Shown here: in pieces, positions 34,549-44,314 of the stretch | Numbering within the stretch: the stretch's first letter is position 1 | Layout of the letters: the number at the start of each line of letters is the position of its first letter | Source of the DNA: an uncultured Alphaproteobacteria bacterium | Lineage (GTDB): Bacteria; Pseudomonadota; Alphaproteobacteria; Rhizobiales; Beijerinckiaceae | Direction: 5' to 3' | DNA: 64,000 nucleotides | NCBI GenBank assembly: GCA_937988775.1 | Contig: CALKHP010000006.1 | Coordinates: forward strand, 1 to 64,000 | The notes under the pieces: model-generated | Told to the model about the DNA's origin: nothing | Seen by the model: the letters and a program-made list of their open reading frames with translations, nothing else | The model's database searches: none | Program-made: the position numbers and the translations under genes

Positions 34549-35817
34549 ATGCTTAGCACCGCGCGCCGGCCTCTCGGCGCTTCTGGCACAGTGATGCCGT
34601 CAAGGCCAGCCACGGCGTTCCAGCCGACCGAGCGTTCGCCGCTGGTTGGGCGCACCATCCTGCAGATCATTCCGGCGCTCGAGGCGGGCGGCGCCGAGCG
34701 CACCACGGTCGATATCGCCGACGGGCTCGTCGGCGTCGGCGCCCGCGCGCTGGTTGCCTGCGAGGGCGGCCGCCTGATCGGCGAATTGCAGGCCAAGGGC
34801 GGTGTCTGGCTGGAATTCCCGGCCGCCACCAAGAACCCGCTCGCCATGCTGGCCAATGCGCGCCGGCTCGCCCGCCTGATCCAGGCGCACCGCGTCGATC
34901 TCGTGCATGCCCGCTCGCGCGCGCCGGCCTGGGTGGCGCTCGCCGCCTGCCGCATGACCGGCACGCCGTTCGTGACGACCTATCACGGCAGCTACAAGGG
35001 CCGCTCCGGGCCGAAGGTGCTGTATAATTCGGTGATGGCGCGCGGCGACGTGGTCATCGCCAATTCGGCGTACACCGCCGGGCAGATCGCGGCGCAATAC
35101 GCCTCGGCCGCGCCGCGCATCCGTGTCATCCAGCGCGGCACCGACATGAGCCTGTTCGCGCGTGGCGTGGTGACGCCGGAACGCGTCGCGGCTTTGCGCG
35201 AGCAATGGCGCATCGGCCCGCACGAGCGCGTCGTGCTGCTGCCGGGCCGCTTGACCGAATGGAAGGGCCAGCGCGTGCTGATCAAGGCGGCGCGCCTGCT
35301 GGCCGACAAGGGCCAACGCGATCTCGTCTTCGTGCTCGCCGGCGACCCGCAGGGCCGCGAAGCCTATGTCAAGGAACTCGACGCTCTCGCCACGGAGCGC
35401 GGCGTCGCGGGCAACGTGCGCCGCGTCGGCCATGTCGCGGATGTGCCGGCTGCCCTGATGGCCTCGGCCGTCGTCACCGTGCCCTCGACCGAGCCGGAAG
35501 CCTTCGGCCGCGTCGCCGTCGAGGCGCAGGCCATGGGCGTGCCGGTCATCGTCTCCGATCACGGCGCCGTGCCTGAAACCGTGCTCGCCCCGCCGCAGGT
35601 CGGCCCGGAAGCGCGCACCGGCTGGCGCGTGCCGCCGGGTGATGCGGAAGCGCTCGCCGAAGCGATCCATGCCGCGTTGTCATTGCGGCCGAGCGCCCGC
35701 GATGCGCTCGCCGAACGCGCGCGCTTTTTCGTCGAGCGCAATCTCGGCCTCGCGCGCATGGTCGAGGCCACCCTCGATGTCTATGCGGCCGTACTGGAGA
35801 CGGCTGGCCGGCGCTGA
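34549..35817 (+). CDS. Family GT4 glycosyltransferase
   Basis: A 422-residue GT-B glycosyltransferase of family GT4. The N-terminal domain begins RTILQIIPALEAGGAERTTV; the nucleotide-sugar domain has GRLTEWKGQRVLIKAARLL and the E-x7-E motif TEPEAFGRVAVEAQAMGVPV (about residue 320). It transfers a sugar from a nucleotide donor, presumably to a lipopolysaccharide or surface glycan; no companions for polymer export are in the window. Start is ATG 34549 with 34594 as an alternative. Divergent from the hydrolase, convergent with argG across a palindrome-rich gap. Confidence 0.9.
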   Translation: MLSTARRPLGASGTVMPSRPATAFQPTERSPLVGRTILQIIPALEAGGAERTTVDIADGLVGVGARALVACEGGRLIGELQAKGGVWLEFPAATKNPLAMLANARRLARLIQAHRVDLVHARSRAPAWVALAACRMTGTPFVTTYHGSYKGRSGPKVLYNSVMARGDVVIANSAYTAGQIAAQYASAAPRIRVIQRGTDMSLFARGVVTPERVAALREQWRIGPHERVVLLPGRLTEWKGQRVLIKAARLLADKGQRDLVFVLAGDPQGREAYVKELDALATERGVAGNVRRVGHVADVPAALMASAVVTVPSTEPEAFGRVAVEAQAMGVPVIVSDHGAVPETVLAPPQVGPEARTGWRVPPGDAEALAEAIHAALSLRPSARDALAERARFFVERNLGLARMVEATLDVYAAVLETAGRR

Positions 35818-35834
35818 CGCCAATTCCCCTGAGC

Positions 35835-35951
35835 CTCATGCTTCGACAAGCTCAGGATGAGGGCGCGGAGGTTGGGCTCTGGGTGCCGGATCAAGCCCGG
35901 CACAAGACGGTCGCGTTTCCCCGCGCTCTTGCCCCGGCCTTGAGCCGGGGC
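35835..35951. repeat. Three palindromic repeats in the GT4/argG gap
   Basis: This 150-base gap between convergent genes holds three unlike palindromes: a REP arm with CTTCGACAAGCTCAGGATGA (35835-35862, single copy of the unit seen at 31845 and 37371), GTGCCGG / CCGGCAC (35883-35903), and GCCCCGGC / GCCGGGGC with a CTTGA loop (35931-35951). The last, next to argG, probably also acts as a terminator. The mix suggests repeated insertion of short palindromes in a safe site. Confidence 0.7.
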
Positions 35952-35971
35952 CCACCTTCAGCGCGCGCCGC

Positions 35972-37204
<1,233 letters not shown>

Positions 37205-37370
37205 GAATGGTTTTCCTCAAGGATATCTGCGCGCAATGGTGCTGCCGGCGATCTATAGGCAAGCAGGCTTCCAGCGCAAGCCAGCCGTGCTGATGCGTTC
37301 GGTCAATGGACGCGATTGGCACCCCCCGGGTGGCACCGCGGCGTTGTTCCAGTTCCTCTCCCTCGATCCT

Positions 37371-37441
37371 CATCCTGAGCTTGTCGAAGGGTGTTCCAGC
37401 TTGGTGCCGGACTCAGCATCCTTCGACAAGCTCAGGATGAT
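37371..37441. repeat. REP-like inverted repeat, copy 3 (perfect)
   Basis: Two perfect 21-bp arms in opposite orientation lie 29 bases apart, one beginning TCATCCTGAG (37371-37391) and the other ending CTCAGGATGA (37421-37441). This is the same unit as 31845-31930 and 35835-35862. It lies between divergent argG and moeB and could form a large hairpin in RNA or DNA. Confidence 0.85.
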
Positions 37442-37505
37442 GTAGAGAGTTGGCATGGCGTCATATCTCTCGCGCTCGACAGACGCGCGCGCTAAGTCTC
37501 ATCCC

Positions 37506-38297
37506 ATGTCGCTATCCTCGGACGAGATCGAACGCTATGCCCGCCATATCGTGCTGCGCCATGTCGGCGGGCCGGGGCAGCAGAAGCTCAAGGCCGCCCG
37601 CGTGCTGATCATCGGCGCCGGTGCGCTTGGCAGCCCGCTGATCCAGTATCTTGCCGCCGCCGGCATCGGCATGCTCGGTGTCGTCGATGACGATGTCGTC
37701 TCGCTGTCAAACCTGCAGCGCCAGGTGGTGCACGGCACGCCCGATATCGGCCGGCCGAAGCTCGACAGCGCGCGCGACAAGGTTGCGGCGCTCAACCCGC
37801 ATGTGCGCTTCGTCGCCCATGCCGAGCATCTCACCGCGGCGAATGCGCTGGCGCTCGTTGCCGGTTACGACATCGTCGCCGACGGCTCCGATAATTTCGA
37901 CACGCGCTATGCCGTGTCGGATGCCTGTTTTTATGCCGGCAAGGTGCTGGTCACTGCCGCCGTCAACGAGTTCGACGGTTCGCTGACCACGCTCAAGCCG
38001 CATCTCGCCGGTGAGGGCGGCAAGCCAAACCCGACTTACCGCTGCCTGTTCCCTCACAAGCCGCCGCCCGGCCTGGTGCCGACCTGCTCGGAAGCGGGCG
38101 TACTCGGCGCGCTGACCGGATTGATCGGCGCCATGCAGGCGATCGAGGTGCTGCGCGAGATCGTCGGCTTTGGCGAGGGGCTGACCGGCAAGCTGCTGCT
38201 CATCGATGCGCTCAGCATGCGTTTCGAGACGATGCGCTACGCCTGGGACCCGGCCAACCCGCTCAACGGTGCGGGGCCGGCGCGGGCTCAGCGGTGA
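37506..38297 (+). CDS. moeB: Molybdopterin-synthase adenylyltransferase/ThiF family
   Basis: A 263-residue E1-like enzyme (HesA/MoeB/ThiF) that adenylates the C-terminal glycine of a sulfur-carrier protein such as MoaD or ThiS. The ATP site is VLIIGAGALGSPLIQYLAAA (near residue 35), the adenylation arginines follow in LSNLQRQVVHGTPDIGRPKL, and YRCLFP with the catalytic-cysteine segment VPTCSEAGVLGAL follow. The CxxC zinc pair of E. coli MoeB is not visible and no rhodanese domain follows. I chose the ATG at 37506. MoeB or ThiF cannot be separated from sequence. Confidence 0.9.
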   Translation: MSLSSDEIERYARHIVLRHVGGPGQQKLKAARVLIIGAGALGSPLIQYLAAAGIGMLGVVDDDVVSLSNLQRQVVHGTPDIGRPKLDSARDKVAALNPHVRFVAHAEHLTAANALALVAGYDIVADGSDNFDTRYAVSDACFYAGKVLVTAAVNEFDGSLTTLKPHLAGEGGKPNPTYRCLFPHKPPPGLVPTCSEAGVLGALTGLIGAMQAIEVLREIVGFGEGLTGKLLLIDALSMRFETMRYAWDPANPLNGAGPARAQR

Positions 38298-38680
38298 CGG
38301 CCGCCGCGCCGGGTGGCCGGGCGCGCCGGCCCGTGCCCTGAATCGCCGCCAATCTCGAAGGTCGCGACGCTGCGGCCGTTGCCGGACGGGCGCACGACCT
38401 GATCGAGCGAGGGCATGCGTGCGATCGGTGCGCCGCGCCGCCGCGCACGATATTGCGGTGCGGGCTCGGACGGCTTGGTATCGATGGCGCCGATGCGTGG
38501 CGGCGGCGCATCGCCGGCATGGTGGCGGCGCGCCGGGCTGAACTGGCTCAGGCACTGATTATAGGCAAGCGGGTTGGAGAAGCGCTCGCAATCGTCGATC
38601 GACTTGGCCTCGGCCGAGGCGATGCCGCAAGCGGTCGCCGCCAGCAGCAGGATCAGAATCTGGCCTGAATGAACAGTCAT
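38288..38680 (-). CDS. Predicted exported hypothetical protein
   Basis: A 130-residue protein with a signal peptide (ILILLLAATACGIASAEA) and a mature part with two cysteines in DDCERFSNPLAYNQCLSQF, then a disordered Pro/Arg-rich tail with RRHHAGDAPPP. Similar short exported proteins with the SIDDCexxxNPLAYNxCLA core occur in Hyphomicrobiales. It overlaps the end of moeB by about ten bases, convergent, and its start overlaps pheT's stop by four bases, so it may be read from the pheT transcript. Function unknown. Confidence 0.75.
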   Translation of the reverse strand: MTVHSGQILILLLAATACGIASAEAKSIDDCERFSNPLAYNQCLSQFSPARRHHAGDAPPPRIGAIDTKPSEPAPQYRARRRGAPIARMPSLDQVVRPSGNGRSVATFEIGGDSGHGPARPATRRGGRHR

Positions 38681-41097
38681 CCGCGCAATGTCGCTCCGGT
38701 TTTCTTCGTCACCTCGGCGACGAGCTTCTGTGAGAACGCCTCGATCTCGACATCCGTCAGGGTCTTGTCCTTCGGCTGCAGCGTGATCTCGATGGCGATC
38801 GACTTCTGGCCCGGCGCAATGCCGGTGCCCTTGTAGATGTCGAATACCGCAATTCCGGCGAAAAGATTGCGGTCGATGCCACGGGCGATTTTCATCACCG
38901 TGTCGGCCGGCACCGCATCGTCGACCACGAAGGCATAATCGCGCCGCACGGGGTGCAATTCAGCCAGATCGAGCTTCGGCTTGACCTTGGTCGGCTTGAG
39001 CCTCGGCGCGGGGATGGCGTCGAGAATGATCTCGCATGCGACAATCGGACCGTCGGCATCGAGCGCTTCGAGCGTGCGCGGATGCATCTCGCCGAACCAG
39101 CCGATGACGTTCTGCGGCCCGAATTGCAGCGTTGCGGAACGGCCGGGATGGCACCAGGCCGGGCCGCCGGGCACGACCTGCAGGCCGCCAAGCGCCACGC
39201 CGAGGCCGGAGAGCAGCGCCATCACGTCGGCCTTGGCGTCGAAGGCGCTGGCCGGGTCGCCCTGATCCGCCCAGTGCCGGCCGTGGCCGATGGCGCGCGC
39301 CGCGCCGCGCCGGATAATCGCGGCGGCGATCTTCTGGTCTTCCGGCTTGTCGCCGCCGAAAATCTGGCCGACCTCGAACAGCGCCACATCGTCATAGCCG
39401 CGATCGGCATTGCGCTGGCCGGCAGCAATCAGGCCGGGCAGCAAGGAGGGCCGCATGTCGGACAGGTCGGCGGCGATCGGGTTGGCGAGCGCGATCTCGG
39501 GCTGGCCGCCGCCGAACAGTTCCGCCTGCTCCTTGGCCACGAACGACCATGTGATCGCCTCGACGAGGCCGCGCGCCGCCAGCAGGCGCTTGGCCTGGCG
39601 CGTGCGCCGCTGCAGCAGCGTCAGCACCGGGCTCTTGATCGTCTCGACGCGCGGGAAGGGCGTGTTCTCGACACGGTCGAGCCCGGCGATGCGGGTGATT
39701 TCCTCGACGAGATCGGCCTTGCCCTCGACATCCGGCCGCCATGACGGCGGCGAGACCTTGACGGTATCGCCGGTGCCGGAGACCCAGAAGCCGAGGCTCG
39801 ACAGGATGACGCGCATTTCCGGCACCGGCAGCACCAGCCCGGTCAGGCGCTTGACCTCGCTCCACGGGAAATCGATCACGCGGTCGGTATCGGGCACCAT
39901 GCCGGCGATATGCAGGTCGGTCGCGGTGCCGCCGCACAGGTCGATGACCATGCGCGTGGCAAGCTCGGCGCCCGACAGCGTGAAGGCCGGGTCGACGCCG
40001 CGCTCGAACCGATAGCGCGCGTCGGTGATGATGCCGAGCTTGCGCCCGGTCTGCGCCACGTTGAGCGCGTCCCACAGCGCGCTTTCGATCAGCACGTCGG
40101 TGGTGGTCTCGTCGCAGCCGGAATGCTCGCCGCCCATCACGCCGGCGAGCGATTCGACGCCCGCCTCGTCGGCGATCACCACGGTGGTGTCGTCGAGCGT
40201 ATAGTTCTTGCCGTCGAGCGCCAGCAATTCCTCGCCGGGCTTGGCGCGGCGCACGGTGAGGTTGCCCGTCACCTTGGCGGCGTCGAAGACATGCAGCGGC
40301 CGGCCCTGGTCGAAAGTGACGTAATTGGTGATGTCGACCAGCGTGTTGATCGGCCTGAGGCCGATGGCGCGCAGCCGCTTCTGCATCCAGTCCGGCGAGG
40401 GGCCGTTCTTGACGCCGCGCACCAGCCGCAGCACGAAGAGCGGGCACAGGTTCTTTTCCCACGGGCCGAGCGCCAGCGTGACCGAAACCGGGCACACGCC
40501 CTCGCCCTTGACCGGCGCGATCGTGCTCTCCTTGAGCTTGCCGAGCCCGGCGGCGGCGAGGTCGCGCGCGATGCCGTGAATGCTGGTCGCATCCGGCCGG
40601 TTCGGCGTCAGGTTGATGTCGATGACGGGATCGTCGAGCCCGGCCCAGGCCGCGTACGGCGCGCCGACCGGGGCATCGTCGGGCAGGTCGAGAATGCCGT
40701 CATGATCCTCGGAAATCTCGAGTTCCATGCCGGAGCACAGCATGCCGTTCGACTCGACGCCGCGGATCACGCCCTTGCCGAGCGTGATGCCCTTGCCGGG
40801 AATGTAGGTGCCGGGGGCGGAGAACACGCCCTTCATGCCGGTGCGGGCATTGGGCGCGCCGCATACCACCTGCACCGGTTCGCCGGCGCCCGTATCGACG
40901 ATGCACACGCGCAGCCGGTCGGCATTGGGGTGCTGCTTCGCCTCGATCACGTGGGCAATGGTGAAGTCTTTCAGCTTCGCGCCCGGATCCTCGACCGTCT
41001 CGACCTCGAGGCCGATGCGCGTCAGTGTCTCGACGACCTCGTCGAGGGACGCCGTGGTGTCGAGGTGATCCTTGAGCCAGGACAGGGTGAGTTTCAT
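38677..41097 (-). CDS. pheT: Phenylalanine-tRNA ligase beta subunit
   Basis: An 806-residue beta subunit. In order: N-terminal LKDHLDTTASLDEVVETLT, tRNA-binding domain (about 39-150, HPNADRLRVCIVDTGAGE), B3/B4 editing part, B5 domain (FPWSEVKRLTGLVLPVPEMR), a catalytic-like core and the FDX-ACB anticodon-binding domain at the C-terminus. It forms a heterotetramer with PheS. I chose the ATG at 41095-41097, MKLTLSWLKDHL. Normally next to pheS; here it is separated from it by about 700 bases that hold a DUF559 cassette. Confidence 0.96.
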   Translation of the reverse strand: MKLTLSWLKDHLDTTASLDEVVETLTRIGLEVETVEDPGAKLKDFTIAHVIEAKQHPNADRLRVCIVDTGAGEPVQVVCGAPNARTGMKGVFSAPGTYIPGKGITLGKGVIRGVESNGMLCSGMELEISEDHDGILDLPDDAPVGAPYAAWAGLDDPVIDINLTPNRPDATSIHGIARDLAAAGLGKLKESTIAPVKGEGVCPVSVTLALGPWEKNLCPLFVLRLVRGVKNGPSPDWMQKRLRAIGLRPINTLVDITNYVTFDQGRPLHVFDAAKVTGNLTVRRAKPGEELLALDGKNYTLDDTTVVIADEAGVESLAGVMGGEHSGCDETTTDVLIESALWDALNVAQTGRKLGIITDARYRFERGVDPAFTLSGAELATRMVIDLCGGTATDLHIAGMVPDTDRVIDFPWSEVKRLTGLVLPVPEMRVILSSLGFWVSGTGDTVKVSPPSWRPDVEGKADLVEEITRIAGLDRVENTPFPRVETIKSPVLTLLQRRTRQAKRLLAARGLVEAITWSFVAKEQAELFGGGQPEIALANPIAADLSDMRPSLLPGLIAAGQRNADRGYDDVALFEVGQIFGGDKPEDQKIAAAIIRRGAARAIGHGRHWADQGDPASAFDAKADVMALLSGLGVALGGLQVVPGGPAWCHPGRSATLQFGPQNVIGWFGEMHPRTLEALDADGPIVACEIILDAIPAPRLKPTKVKPKLDLAELHPVRRDYAFVVDDAVPADTVMKIARGIDRNLFAGIAVFDIYKGTGIAPGQKSIAIEITLQPKDKTLTDVEIEAFSQKLVAEVTKKTGATLRG

Positions 41098-41108
41098 AGG
41101 GGCACGCT

Positions 41109-41537
41109 TCAAACTTCAGAAATGCCCTCCCCCCTTGCGGGGGAGGGTTGGGAGGGGGATGTCGAGATGGTCCGCAACCGGGCGGTTACCCGCTCGTAGA
41201 TCGTTTCACAAACGCTGTCGAGATTGGTCAAAACCTCGTTGTTCCAGAAGCGCAGCACCAGATAGCCGGCCTGGGAGAACCATTGGTCCCGCGACCGGTC
41301 GTAATTGAACTGTTCATTGTCGGCATGGCCGCCGCCATCCAGTTCAATAATGACACTTGCTGCGTGACAGGAAAAATCAGCGATGAAGGGGCCGATCGGG
41401 GCTTGCCGTCGGAAATGCAGGTTGCCCAGGCGATGCGCCCGAAGACGAGACCAGAGCTTGCGTTCCGCATCGGTCAGGTTGCGGCGAAGCGCCTTGGCAT
41501 TGGAGCGCAGATCAACGGGAATTCGCGTATGCGGCAT
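41109..41537 (-). CDS. DUF559 (Vsr-like) endonuclease domain protein
   Basis: A 142-residue DUF559 protein, a restriction-endonuclease-like fold related to Vsr. Conserved parts: RRNLTDAERKLWSRLRAHRL, FRRQAPIGPFIADFSCHA and the catalytic-like VIIELDGGGHADNEQFNYDR, then LVLRFWNNEVLTNLDSV. The ribosome site GGGAGGGGG and the last ~12 codons come from the REP-like repeats at either end. It is inserted between pheT and pheS. No companion is present. DUF559 genes with such repeat edges are widespread in alphaproteobacteria and their role is not established. Confidence 0.85.
   Translation of the reverse strand: MPHTRIPVDLRSNAKALRRNLTDAERKLWSRLRAHRLGNLHFRRQAPIGPFIADFSCHAASVIIELDGGGHADNEQFNYDRSRDQWFSQAGYLVLRFWNNEVLTNLDSVCETIYERVTARLRTISTSPSQPSPARGEGISEV
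41125..41160. repeat. REP-like hairpin, pheT side
   Basis: CCCTCCCCC / GGGGGAGGG with a CTTGC loop (41125-41147), followed by TTGGGAGGGGG. A matching hairpin in opposite orientation lies at 41539-41573. The repeat encodes the C-terminal SPSQPSPARGEG of the DUF559 protein. Confidence 0.75.
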
Positions 41538-41538
41538 G

Positions 41539-41573
41539 CCCCCTCCCTAACCCTCCCCCACGAGGGGGGAGGG
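41539..41573. repeat. REP-like hairpin, pheS side
   Basis: CCCCCTCCCTAA followed by CCCTCCCCC / GGGGGAGGG with an ACGAG loop (41551-41573). It is the mirror of the unit at 41125-41160, so the DUF559 gene lies between two inverted copies. On the minus strand the copy supplies the ribosome site for DUF559 and the PSPLVGEG end of the neighbouring reading frame. Confidence 0.75.
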
Positions 41574-41768
41574 AACGCGTTCCGAGGCCTCTCGGCCAAG
41601 TTCACGCAACACTCTCCGACGCATTTCCGCGATCCGGCGGGCGGTGGCGGTTTGCGTTTCGAACTCCTGTTCGGCGCTATCGCGACGGGCATCAGATACG
41701 CATTCCTCATCGGCAGACCTGGAGGGCTGTGGAAGTGGCTTGCCGATTTTGTTCCGTTCGATTGCCAT
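41547..41768 (-). CDS. Hypothetical short protein beside DUF559
   Basis: A 73-residue frame (ATG at 41766-41768) with no recognised domain: charged, helix-forming (SDARRDSAEQEFETQTATA, RRIAEMRRRVLRELGREA), and ending VPSPLVGEG, which is encoded by the REP-like repeat. It lies between pheS and the DUF559 gene on the same strand. Whether it is translated is uncertain. Confidence 0.45.
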   Translation of the reverse strand: MAIERNKIGKPLPQPSRSADEECVSDARRDSAEQEFETQTATARRIAEMRRRVLRELGREASERVPSPLVGEG

Positions 41769-41813
41769 CGTCTTCGCCCCGCGATGCCGTCCTATCGGCA
41801 TATCTCCTCTACC

Positions 41814-42896
41814 TCAGCTCGACAGCCCACCAACCAGGCTCGGGATATCGAGCGGGCGGAAGCCGTAATGGTTGAGCCAGCGCACATCCGCCTCGAAGAA
41901 CGGGCGCAGGTCCGACATGCCGTATTTCAGCATGGCGATGCGGTCGATGCCCATGCCCCAGGCGAAGCCCTGGTAGACATCCGGATCGAGGCCGCAATTG
42001 CGGATCACGTTGGGGTGGACCATGCCGCAGCCCAGAATCTCGAGCCAGTCATCGCCCTCGCCGAAGCGGATTTCGCCGCCCTTGCGCGTGCACTGGATAT
42101 CGACCTCCATCGAGGGTTCCGTGAACGGGAAGAATGACGGCCGGAAGCGCATCTTGACCGAGGGCACCTCGAAGAACGCCTTGCAGAACTCGGCCAGGAT
42201 CCATTTCAGGTGGCCGAGATGCGATGACTTGTCGATCACCAGCCCCTCGACCTGATGGAACATCGGCGTGTGCGTCTGGTCGCTGTCGTGGCGGTAGGTG
42301 CGGCCGGGGATGATCACGCGGATCGGCGGCTCCTGGCTCAGCATGGTGCGCACCTGCACCGGGCTGGTATGGGTGCGTAAGAGTTTGCGCTCGCCATTCG
42401 CGTCGGGCGCGAAGAAGAACGTGTCGTGCATCTCGCGCGCCGGGTGGCCGACCGGAAAATTCAGCTTGGTGAAGTTGAGGTCGTCGGTCTCGATATCCGG
42501 GCCGTCGGCGACGGAGAACCCCATATCGGCGAAGATCGCCGTCAACTCGTCGATCACCTGGCTGATCGGGTGGATGCGCCCGGTCTCGATGCCGCTCTCG
42601 CGCACCGGCAGCGTCACGTCGAGCGCTTCGCGCTGCAGGCGCGCGTCGAGCGCCGCCTGTTTCAGCGTCTCGCGCCGGGCACCGAGCGCCGTGGTGACGC
42701 GGTCGCGCAGGCCGTTATAGAGCGGGCCCTTCTCCTTGCGCTGCTCCGGAGGCAGCTTGCCGAGGCTTGCCAGCAACTCGGAGATGCTGCCCTTCTTGCC
42801 GGTCGCGGCGACGCGGATCGCCTCGAGCGCGGCTTCGTCGGCGGCAGCGGAAATATCTTGCAGCAAGGTGGCTTCGAGCGCGGTCGGATCGGTCAT
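41814..42896 (-). CDS. pheS: Phenylalanine-tRNA ligase alpha subunit
   Basis: A 360-residue alpha subunit with the class II synthetase core. An N-terminal coiled coil (AADEAALEAIRVAATGKKGSI) precedes motif 2 (TYRHDSDQTHTPMFHQVEG) and the substrate pocket (GCGMVHPNVIRNCGLDPDVY, then FAWGMGIDRIAMLKYG, motif 3). It activates phenylalanine and joins it to tRNA-Phe with PheT. The ATG at 42894-42896 is plausible and the length normal. Confidence 0.97.
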   Translation of the reverse strand: MTDPTALEATLLQDISAAADEAALEAIRVAATGKKGSISELLASLGKLPPEQRKEKGPLYNGLRDRVTTALGARRETLKQAALDARLQREALDVTLPVRESGIETGRIHPISQVIDELTAIFADMGFSVADGPDIETDDLNFTKLNFPVGHPAREMHDTFFFAPDANGERKLLRTHTSPVQVRTMLSQEPPIRVIIPGRTYRHDSDQTHTPMFHQVEGLVIDKSSHLGHLKWILAEFCKAFFEVPSVKMRFRPSFFPFTEPSMEVDIQCTRKGGEIRFGEGDDWLEILGCGMVHPNVIRNCGLDPDVYQGFAWGMGIDRIAMLKYGMSDLRPFFEADVRWLNHYGFRPLDIPSLVGGLSS

Positions 42897-43086
42897 GCGA
42901 GATTCAATCGGTGGGAAATGGGAAATTTCCTGCGTTCTATCAGAAATGCCCGGTGGGGGAAGCGCCTATCGCCGCAGGGGCCGGCCTGCCGGCCCGCCGG
43001 CGCTTGACCCAGGGCGCCTTGCTTGCCCAGTTTGGGGGCAGCGTTGCGGCCATGGTGAGTCGGCGCACAAGGGGTACGAGGCCGCC

Positions 43087-43815
43087 ATGACTGATAATTC
43101 CGCCCAGAAAGCGTCGCCGAGCTACATCCTGCCGGTGCTGGATACGGATTTCCTGCTCGGCGATTCGCTCAGGGGCATGCGCTTCCATCTCGAATACCAG
43201 AAGGCCGAGGAGGCGCTGCGCGCCCGGCGCATCGTCTCGACCATCGTGGTGTTCGGCTCGGCGCGGGTCCATCCGGGCGAGCCGCGCTACGAGGCGGCGC
43301 GCGCCTTCAGCCGGCTCGCCTCCGAGCGCGGCGGCGCGCTGAACGGCCGTGGCGGCTACCGGCACAATGTCATCGCCACCGGCGGCGGTCCCGGCATCAT
43401 GGAGGCCGCCAATCGCGGCGCGTCCGAGGCCGGCGCGTTGACGGCCGGCTTCAACATCACCTTGCCGCACGAGCAGGAGCCGAACGCCTATTCGACGCCC
43501 GGCCTGACCTTCCGTTTCCACTATTTCGCCATGCGCAAGATGCATCTCGCCATGCGGGCCAAGGCGCTCGTGGTGTTTCCCGGCGGCTTCGGCACGCTGG
43601 ACGAGACCTTCGAGATCCTCACCCTGCAGCAGACCGGCAAGATGGAGCGCTGCCCGGTCGTGCTGTTCGACAAGGCGTTCTGGAGCAAGCTGATCGATTT
43701 CGAGCATCTGGCCGCCGAGGGCTTCATCAAGCCGGGCGACCTCGAGATGTTCCGCTTCGCCGATACGTCGGAGGAGGCCTGGCAGCACCTGCTCGAACTC
43801 GGGCTTCAGGTGTGA
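43087..43815 (+). CDS. LOG family (TIGR00730-like) protein
   Basis: A 242-residue member of the LOG / lysine-decarboxylase-like family. It has GGGPGIMEAANRGA (near residue 100) and the hallmark PGGFGTLDETFEIL (near 162). Relatives are cytokinin-riboside-5-prime-monophosphate phosphoribohydrolases or nucleotide 5-prime-monophosphate nucleosidases. I chose the ATG at 43087; the longer frame reads no domain. It is oppositely oriented within the infC-rpmI-rplT ... pheS group and ends in a shared bidirectional terminator. Confidence 0.9.
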   Translation: MTDNSAQKASPSYILPVLDTDFLLGDSLRGMRFHLEYQKAEEALRARRIVSTIVVFGSARVHPGEPRYEAARAFSRLASERGGALNGRGGYRHNVIATGGGPGIMEAANRGASEAGALTAGFNITLPHEQEPNAYSTPGLTFRFHYFAMRKMHLAMRAKALVVFPGGFGTLDETFEILTLQQTGKMERCPVVLFDKAFWSKLIDFEHLAAEGFIKPGDLEMFRFADTSEEAWQHLLELGLQV

Positions 43816-43845
43816 ACGCCCCCGCGCAAGACGTGCCGGGACAAC

Positions 43846-43873
43846 AAAAAGCCCGCCGATGGCGGGCTTTTTT
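43846..43873. terminator. Bidirectional terminator, LOG / rplT
   Basis: AAAAAGCCCGCC and GGCGGGCTTTTTT form an eleven-base-pair stem region around GAT, with A-run on one side and T-run on the other. It sits between convergent genes and should stop transcription in both directions. Confidence 0.9.
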
Positions 43874-43897
43874 ATGCGTACAGGCTGCACCCTGAAC

Positions 43898-44251
43898 TCA
43901 GGCGGCGGCCTTGGCCTGCTCGACGATGGCGGCGAAAGCCGCCGGCTCGCGGATGGCGATGTCGGAGAGCACCTTGCGGTCGACCGCGATGCCGGCCTTG
44001 GTCAGCCCGCCGATGAAGGTCGAGTAGGTCAGCCCATGCTCGCGCACGGCGGCGTTGATGCGCTGCACCCAGAGCGAACGGAACGTGCGCTTCTTCACGC
44101 GCCGGTCGCGCGTGGCATATTGCATCGACTTGTCGACGGCGGCCTTGGCGGCGCGGATGGTGTTCTTGCGGCGGCCGTGGAAACCCTTGGCGGCCTGGAA
44201 AACTTTCTTGTGCTTGGCGTGGGACGTTACGCCCCTCTTGACGCGGGCCAT
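43898..44251 (-). CDS. rplT: 50S ribosomal protein L20
   Basis: A 117-residue L20. The N-terminus ARVKRGVTSHAKHKKVFQ and the RRKNTIRAAKAAV, RRVKKRTFRSLWVQRINAA parts match the family; length is normal. It binds 23S rRNA and in many bacteria represses the infC-rpmI-rplT operon by binding the rpmI leader. It is the third gene of that operon here, after infC and rpmI. Confidence 0.98.
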   Translation of the reverse strand: MARVKRGVTSHAKHKKVFQAAKGFHGRRKNTIRAAKAAVDKSMQYATRDRRVKKRTFRSLWVQRINAAVREHGLTYSTFIGGLTKAGIAVDRKVLSDIAIREPAAFAAIVEQAKAAA

Positions 44252-44314
44252 GACGGAACTCCTGGAATCTGGAAGCGATCGCTTGCGGAAAAAGAATGTC
44301 TCGTGCCGGGGGCC

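Noticed and set aside
39392..40495. 367-codon minus-strand frame inside pheT
   Set aside because: Same-strand, out-of-frame shadow of pheT with Arg-rich composition.
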